From assembly GCA_031280855.1 (NCBI GenBank), contig JAITGH010000195.1:1-11947 (forward strand): a DNA stretch of 11,947 nucleotides. Direction: 5' to 3'. Positions 7,970 to 11,947 of the stretch are shown here, one piece after another. Positions within the stretch are counted from its first letter, which is position 1; the number at the start of each line of letters is the position of its first letter. The translations under genes were made by a program, and so were the position numbers. This DNA comes from Oscillospiraceae bacterium (GTDB lineage: Bacteria; Bacillota; Clostridia; Oscillospirales; Oscillospiraceae). The notes below the pieces were generated by a model, which saw only the letters and a program-made list of their open reading frames with translations, did not search any database and was not told where the DNA came from.

Positions 7970-8171
7970 GCGTGTTGTTGCCGGGCGATGGGGAGAGCCA
8001 AGGCGGCGAGCACGGCGCGGACTTGTGCCGCGTCGATCGTCCCCTAGTTTCGGTTGCGGAACACAAAAGACACACACGGCAGTGTAGTTACTAGTAAGCC
8101 GTTATCGGCGGACGAGAATCGAATAGAGCGCGTCTTCGCGCAACTCTAATCCCTATCCAAGGAGTATTCCA
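7970..8171 (+). promoter_or_regulatory. Long, potentially structured 5' leader of rpsJ
   Basis: About 200 nt lie between the predicted start and ATG 8172 with no convincing reading frame. Several hairpins can be drawn: CGGCGCGG (8013-8020) with CCGCGTCG (8028-8035, one G-U pair), enclosed by GGGGA (7990-7994) with TCCCC (8040-8044); GCCG/CGGC around TTAT (8098-8109); and GCGCG/CGCGC around TCTT (8128-8141). A ribosome binding site AAGGAG (8159-8164) ends the leader. S10 operon leaders in some bacteria carry ribosomal-protein feedback control. Whether this one does is unknown, and I recognise no described leader family. Confidence 0.45.
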
Positions 8172-8486
8172 ATGAGCCCAAACCAGAAAGCGATCCGGAT
8201 CCGCCTGAAGGCGTATGATCACCAACTGATCGACCAGAGCGCGGAGCGCATCATTGACGTCGCGAAGCGCACGGATGCGAAGTTCTCCGGGCCGATCCCG
8301 CTGCCCACTAAAAGGGAGATCGTCACGATCCTGCGCTCCGTACACAAGCACAAGGACAGCCGCGAGCAATTCGAACGCCGCACTCACAAGCGGCTGATTG
8401 ACATCTTCGCTCCGTCTTCCAAGACCGTCGAGGCACTCATGAGTCTCGAACTTCCCGCAGGCGTTGAGATCGAGGTCAAGCTGTAG
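8172..8486 (+). CDS. rpsJ: 30S ribosomal protein S10
   Basis: The 104-residue product matches S10 almost end to end: [20 protein letters not shown], the [40 protein letters not shown] core (39-78) and [14 protein letters not shown] at the C-terminus. S10 is part of the 30S head and also acts in transcription antitermination as NusE. ATG 8172 has AAGGAG 7 nt upstream. It is the first gene of the S10 operon here, as usual, but the next gene is pyrE instead of rplC: the rpsJ stop TAG (8484-8486) shares its last base with the pyrE GTG start. Upstream is a divergent SDR gene rather than the fusA-tuf genes often found before rpsJ. Confidence 0.98.
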   Translation: MSPNQKAIRIRLKAYDHQLIDQSAERIIDVAKRTDAKFSGPIPLPTKREIVTILRSVHKHKDSREQFERRTHKRLIDIFAPSSKTVEALMSLELPAGVEIEVKL

Positions 8487-9157
8487 TGGAACGCTCGGCG
8501 GAGCTTATTGCGCTCATGGTTCAAGCAGACGCGCTCAAGTTCGGCACGTTCACGCTGAAAAGCGGCAGGGTTTCGCCGTATTTTGTCAATACGGGCGCGT
8601 ACGGCGCGGTTGCCGATCTTCTCGAGCTTTCGCGGCTCTACGCCGACTTGATTGAACGCTCTGACGTAACGTTCAACGTGTTGTACGGACCCGCGTACAA
8701 GGGGATTCCGCTTGCGGCGGCGACCGGGACGGAACTTGCGAGGCGCGGTTGGAACGGGAAGTACGCGTTCAATCGCAAGGAACCGAAAGATCATGGCGAC
8801 GGCGGAGAGATTATCGGCTACGTCCCGCAAGACGGCGACAGAGTCGCAATCATCGAGGACGTTACTACGGCGGGAACCTCCGTGCGGGAGACTCGGGAGC
8901 TATTCGCACGCTTGGGGATCGGCGCGAAGATTGTCGCGCTGTATATCTCCATTGACCGCATGGAGCGCGGCTCTGACGGACGTTCCGCCACTCAGCAGAT
9001 TCGCGAGGATTACGGAATCGAGGTGCACTCGATCGCGACGACTCGCGATATCGTCGAGTACTTGCGGAGCACTCCGCCGGATTGCGCGCCGATTCCCGAT
9101 GCGGAGGAACATGCGCGGAAGATAGAAGCCTATCTTAAGGACTACGGTGTTAGTTAA
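8486..9157 (+). CDS. pyrE: Orotate phosphoribosyltransferase, embedded in the S10 operon
   Basis: PyrE joins orotate to PRPP to give OMP, the next-to-last step of UMP synthesis, in the cytoplasm. The 223-residue product carries the catalytic loop FNRKEPKDHGDGG (95-107), with Lys, Asp and His of the KxxKDHG motif, and the PRPP-binding signature VAIIEDVTTAGTSV (120-133). N-terminal FGTFTLKSGRVSPYFVN (19-35) is also typical. It begins with GTG 8486, overlapping the rpsJ stop by 1 nt, with GAGG (8472-8475) 10 nt upstream inside rpsJ. It is therefore likely translated by coupling to S10. The usual partner pyrF and other pyr genes are absent from the window. Base composition looks like its neighbours, and the gene appears intact. 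The location between rpsJ and rplC is unusual. Confidence 0.96.
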   Translation: MERSAELIALMVQADALKFGTFTLKSGRVSPYFVNTGAYGAVADLLELSRLYADLIERSDVTFNVLYGPAYKGIPLAAATGTELARRGWNGKYAFNRKEPKDHGDGGEIIGYVPQDGDRVAIIEDVTTAGTSVRETRELFARLGIGAKIVALYISIDRMERGSDGRSATQQIREDYGIEVHSIATTRDIVEYLRSTPPDCAPIPDAEEHARKIEAYLKDYGVS

Positions 9158-9166
9158 GCAGAATCA

Positions 9167-9182
9167 GCCGCCGAGAGGCGGC
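9167..9182 (+). repeat. GC-rich hairpin with a GAGA tetraloop between pyrE and rplC
   Basis: GCCGCC (9167-9172) and GGCGGC (9177-9182) pair perfectly around GAGA, a GNRA-type tetraloop. It sits in the 77-nt gap after the pyrE stop and before the rplC ribosome binding site GGAGG (9221-9225). There is no T-run. It could be an mRNA processing or stability element separating pyrE from the ribosomal genes downstream. Confidence 0.55.
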
Positions 9183-9234
9183 GGGTCAAGTCGGCGGCAA
9201 CGTCGACCAATAACCTTATCGGAGGATACAAACG

Positions 9235-9933
9235 ATGCAAAAGGCAATCATCGGGAGGAAAGTCGGAATGACTCAAATCTTCGATGAAACGGGCAAGGTG
9301 ATCCCGGTTACAGTGATTGAGGCGGGGCCGTGCGTAGTGACGCAGAAGCGTACGCCGGAGAAAGACGGGTACAGCGCGGTTCAGCTCGGATTCGAGGACA
9401 TTGCGGAACGCAAGCTGACTCGCCCGGAGATCGGACACCTTAAGAAGGGCGGGGTCGCCCTGAAGAAGCACCTCAAGGAGTTCAAGTTAGAGAACTCGGC
9501 TCAGATGGAGGTAGGCGAGGAGATCAAGGCGGACACGTTCAAGGCGGGCGATTTCGTGGACGTTACCGGGATCAGCAAGGGACACGGGTTTACGGGCGTA
9601 ATCAAGCGTTGGAACGCGCAGCGCACCCCGATGAGTCACGGCGGCGGACCCGTACACAGGCACGCGGGCTCGATGGGCTCCGGAACGGATCCCAGCCGTA
9701 TTTTCAAGGGCAAGATCGGCGCGGGACATTGGGGCGTCGAGCAAGTCACGGTGCAGAACCTTGAAGTCGTAAAAGTCGACGCGGAGCTTAACCTAATCGC
9801 GGTACGCGGTGCGATTCCGGGACCTAAGGGTGCGATCGTCAGCGTTAAGAGCACCGTTAAAGTCCACAGAGTCAAGCAGATCCAACAGCAAGGACCCGTG
9901 AACGCTCAAAAGGCGTCTGCGCGTAAGAAATAA
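9235..9933 (+). CDS. rplC: 50S ribosomal protein L3
   Basis: The 232-residue product begins [28 protein letters not shown], the standard L3 start. It contains [20 protein letters not shown], the [26 protein letters not shown] loop that reaches towards the peptidyl transferase centre, and [30 protein letters not shown]3 is an early assembly protein of the 50S subunit. The C-terminus runs about 20 residues past the usual family end as a Lys/Gln/Ala-rich tail ([16 protein letters not shown] and on). The segment GAGHWGVEQ has Trp where Met or another aliphatic is common. ATG 9235 has GGAGG (9221-9225) at 9 nt. It normally follows rpsJ directly; here pyrE intervenes. Confidence 0.97.
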   Translation: MQKAIIGRKVGMTQIFDETGKVIPVTVIEAGPCVVTQKRTPEKDGYSAVQLGFEDIAERKLTRPEIGHLKKGGVALKKHLKEFKLENSAQMEVGEEIKADTFKAGDFVDVTGISKGHGFTGVIKRWNAQRTPMSHGGGPVHRHAGSMGSGTDPSRIFKGKIGAGHWGVEQVTVQNLEVVKVDAELNLIAVRGAIPGPKGAIVSVKSTVKVHRVKQIQQQGPVNAQKASARKK

Positions 9934-9952
9934 GAAAGGAGAACCGCTTACT

Positions 9953-10579
9953 ATGGCAATGGCAAAAGTTTACAACATGGACGGCAAGCAATTGCGGGAG
10001 ATCGAGCTTCCCGGTGTATTCGGGATCAAGCCGAACCAATCGGTTCTCCACGAAGCCGTAAAGAATCATCTGGCGAACAAGCGTCAGGGCACGCAAAGCG
10101 CGTTAACGCGTGCAGAGGTTCGCGGCGGAGGTCGCAAGCCGTGGCGGCAGAAGGGTACAGGCCGTGCGAGAACGGGCTCTACCCGCGCACCGAACTGGAC
10201 GCACGGCGGCGTTACGTTCGCACCGAAGCCGCGCAGCTACGCGTACTCGCTAAACAAGAAGGTTAAGCGGCTCGCGCTGCTGTCCGCGCTGTCACTTCGT
10301 GCGGAGCGCGGCGAGATCGTAGTTATCGAGAACCTGCAAATGCCGGAGGTTAAGACGAAGTCGTTCCTGAAGTTCCTGACGGCGATTGAGCTTGACTCGA
10401 AGAAGCCGCTGGTTGTCACCCCGGAGGTTAACCGCACGGTAGTGTTAAGCGCGAGGAACTTGCCGGGAGTCGATACGACTACCGCGACGATACTCAGCCC
10501 GTACGAGATTCTCAGGCATGGTGCGATGATTATCGATGAGGCCGCGCTTGCCACGATTGAGGAGGTGTTCGGACGATGA
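9953..10579 (+). CDS. rplD: 50S ribosomal protein L4
   Basis: L4 binds 23S rRNA and extends a loop into the exit tunnel; in some bacteria it also represses the S10 operon. The 208-residue product contains the diagnostic tunnel-loop region with RGGGRKPWRQKGTGRARTGS (57-76 approximately), followed by RAPNWTHGGVTFAPKPRSYAYSLNKKVKRLALLSALS, and ends with a conventional C-terminal half. Two in-frame ATGs exist (9953 and 9959); AAAGGAG (9935-9941) lies 11 nt before the first, so 9953 is preferred. It is 19 nt after rplC, and its stop overlaps the rplW start (ATGA at 10576-10579). Confidence 0.98.
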   Translation: MAMAKVYNMDGKQLREIELPGVFGIKPNQSVLHEAVKNHLANKRQGTQSALTRAEVRGGGRKPWRQKGTGRARTGSTRAPNWTHGGVTFAPKPRSYAYSLNKKVKRLALLSALSLRAERGEIVVIENLQMPEVKTKSFLKFLTAIELDSKKPLVVTPEVNRTVVLSARNLPGVDTTTATILSPYEILRHGAMIIDEAALATIEEVFGR

Positions 10580-10881
10580 AGGCGAGAAGCGTATACGACG
10601 TTATCCGTTCACCGATTGTGACGGAGCGTTCCATGCAGGACGTCAACGATAAGAAGTACGTCTTCAAGGTTGACCGTCATGCGAACAAGTTTGAGATCAA
10701 GGCGGCGGTAGAGAAGATCTTCCCGGGAACGAAGGTTGATAAGGTAAACACGATGATCGTGCCCGGCAAGAAGAAACGCAGCGGTCGGTACCCTGCGGGA
10801 TACACCGGCGAATGGAAGAAGGCAATCGTAAAGCTGACTAAGTCGAGCAAGACGATCGAGTTCTTTGAAGGGATGGTATAA
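10576..10881 (+). CDS. rplW: 50S ribosomal protein L23
   Basis: The 101-residue product shows the L23 pattern: YDVIRSPIVTERSMQDVNDKKYVFKVDRHANKFEIKAAVEKIF, then VDKVNTMIVPGKKKRSGRYPAGYTGEWKKAIVKL. L23 sits at the tunnel exit and serves as docking site for trigger factor and the signal recognition particle. Its ATG overlaps the rplD stop by four bases, with GGAGG (10561-10565) inside rplD about 10 nt upstream, consistent with coupled translation. Length is normal. Confidence 0.98.
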   Translation: MKARSVYDVIRSPIVTERSMQDVNDKKYVFKVDRHANKFEIKAAVEKIFPGTKVDKVNTMIVPGKKKRSGRYPAGYTGEWKKAIVKLTKSSKTIEFFEGMV

Positions 10882-10884
10882 AGT

Positions 10885-11721
10885 ATGGCGATAAAGTATT
10901 TCAAACCGACGACCCCGTCACGCCGTCATATGACCGTCTCCGGCTTCGATGGAGTCGACAAGCACGCGAAACCCGTGAAGAGCTTGCTTGAAGTTCTGAA
11001 GAAGAGTTCCGGTCGCAACAGTTACGGCAGGATAACCGTACGGCATCGCGGTGGAGGGAATCGGCGCAAGTACCGCGTTATCGACTTCAAGCGCGATAAG
11101 ATTGACGTTGCGGGCACCGTTGTAAGGCTCGAGTACGATCCGAACCGGAGCGCGTTCATTGCGCTGATCGAGTACTCGGACGGAGAGAAGCGGTATATTC
11201 TGGCACCGGTTGGATTAAAGACCGGCGATACGATAGTCTCCGGCGACGGCGCGGACATCAAGCCCGGGAATGCGTTGCCGATTGACAAGATTCCGGTAGG
11301 CACGGTTATCCACAATATCGAGCTTTACCCGGGTAAAGGCGGGCAGCTTGTCAGGAGTGCGGGCGTCTCGGCGCAGCTGATGAGCAAAGAGGGTAAGCTT
11401 GCGCTTGTACGGCTACCGAGCGGGGAGATGCGCTACGTTCGGCAGAACTGCAAGGCTACGATCGGGCAGGTAGGCAACATCGACCATGAGAACGTATCGC
11501 TGGGTAAGGCGGGACGCAAGCGTCACATGGGATGGCGGCCGACGGTTCGAGGCAGCGTTATGAACCCCGTTGACCACCCGCACGGCGGCGGTGAGGGCAA
11601 GAGCCCGATTGGGCGTCCGGGTCCGGTTACTCCGTGGGGCAAGCCTACGCTTGGATACAAGACACGCAAATCAAAGAATCAGACCGACAAGTATATTGCT
11701 CGTCGTCGTAACGTTAAGTAA
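10885..11721 (+). CDS. rplB: 50S ribosomal protein L2
   Basis: The 278-residue product has the usual L2 length and sequence: [19 protein letters not shown] at the start, [28 protein letters not shown], and the C-terminal [24 protein letters not shown] containing the conserved His of the peptidyl transferase neighbourhood. L2 is a primary 23S rRNA-binding protein required for subunit association. It starts 3 nt after the rplW stop (ATG 10885), with an AAGGGA-type binding site (10868-10873) within rplW. No anomalies seen. Confidence 0.98.
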   Translation: MAIKYFKPTTPSRRHMTVSGFDGVDKHAKPVKSLLEVLKKSSGRNSYGRITVRHRGGGNRRKYRVIDFKRDKIDVAGTVVRLEYDPNRSAFIALIEYSDGEKRYILAPVGLKTGDTIVSGDGADIKPGNALPIDKIPVGTVIHNIELYPGKGGQLVRSAGVSAQLMSKEGKLALVRLPSGEMRYVRQNCKATIGQVGNIDHENVSLGKAGRKRHMGWRPTVRGSVMNPVDHPHGGGEGKSPIGRPGPVTPWGKPTLGYKTRKSKNQTDKYIARRRNVK

Positions 11722-11735
11722 GGGAGGCGGTAAGA

Positions 11736-11947
11736 ATGAGCAGAAGCATCAAGAAAGGGCCGTTCGCCGCGCCCGAGCTTTTGAAGCGCGTCGATGCGTT
11801 AAACACAAGCGGTGAGAAGAAGGTGCTGAAGACGTGGTCACGCGCCAGTACGATCTTCCCGGCGTTCGTTGGGCACACGTTCGCCGTCCATGACGGGCGT
11901 CGCCATGTGCCGGTCTACGTTACCGAGGACATGGTCGGGCATAAACT
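11736..11947 (+). CDS. rpsS: 30S ribosomal protein S19, N-terminal part (3' end outside window)
   Basis: The frame opens at ATG 11736 and runs to the window end, giving about 70 residues beginning [22 protein letters not shown]. It continues with [38 protein letters not shown], the conserved S19 core. S19 lies in the 30S head and pairs with S13. AGGGAGG (11721-11727) lies 8 nt upstream and overlaps the rplB stop. The missing part is the basic C-terminus of about 20 residues. Order rplB-rpsS is standard for the S10 operon. Confidence 0.97.
   Translation, partial: MSRSIKKGPFAAPELLKRVDALNTSGEKKVLKTWSRASTIFPAFVGHTFAVHDGRRHVPVYVTEDMVGHK

Noticed and set aside
7964..8171. tRNA, small RNA gene or known riboswitch in the rpsJ leader
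   Set aside because: I could not draw a cloverleaf or match a known riboswitch core; only generic hairpins are visible, so it is reported as a leader.
8091..8387. Minus-strand open frame covering the rpsJ leader and part of rpsJ
   Set aside because: Mostly antisense to rpsJ and without family resemblance.
11570..11815. Frame-shifted open frame across the rplB-rpsS junction
   Set aside because: It overlaps two clear ribosomal protein genes in another frame and has no matching features.

Overview
The window looks like a chromosomal housekeeping region from a GC-rich Firmicute, most likely an uncultured member of the Clostridia. The basis is the tilS-hpt-ftsH order, Firmicutes-like Shine-Dalgarno sequences (GGAGG, AAGGAG), TTGACA-N17-TATAAT promoters with an extended -10 TG, and a short P-loop ATPase of a type I associate with clostridial genomes. 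Genus and species cannot be read from the sequence, and no mobile element, CRISPR array, tRNA or rRNA is visible.

Layout. Positions 1-4595 hold five plus-strand genes with short gaps or overlaps: the 3' end of tilS, hpt, ftsH, a degenerate YchF-like protein and a DUF1624-type membrane protein. A new promoter at 4642-4670 begins a two-gene unit (4740-5785): a small P-loop ATPase and a cyclophilin-type prolyl isomerase lipoprotein. A near-perfect hairpin at 5808-5840 separates it from a convergent minus-strand pair (7799 down to 5869): an SDR oxidoreductase followed by a URO-D/MtaA-family protein. A divergent intergenic region (7800-8171) carries back-to-back promoters, phased A-tracts and a leader of about 200 nt. 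From 8172 to the window end runs the S10 ribosomal-protein operon: rpsJ, then pyrE, then rplC, rplD, rplW, rplB and the start of rpsS.

How the genes work together. The first block pairs tRNA modification (TilS), purine salvage (Hpt) and membrane-protein quality control (FtsH), a widely conserved grouping. The S10 operon encodes ribosomal proteins of both subunits. Its oddity is pyrE, which makes the pyrimidine precursor OMP: it sits between rpsJ and rplC with a 1-nt overlap to rpsJ, so UMP synthesis may be expressed together with ribosome production.

The most interesting signals are pyrE embedded in the S10 operon; a family of four promoters sharing not only the -35 and -10 boxes but also the 3' half of the 17-nt spacer (AAGTTGTGG-like); one of those promoters lying on top of the hpt start codon; and a YchF-like protein that has lost the P-loop lysine and the switch II segment.
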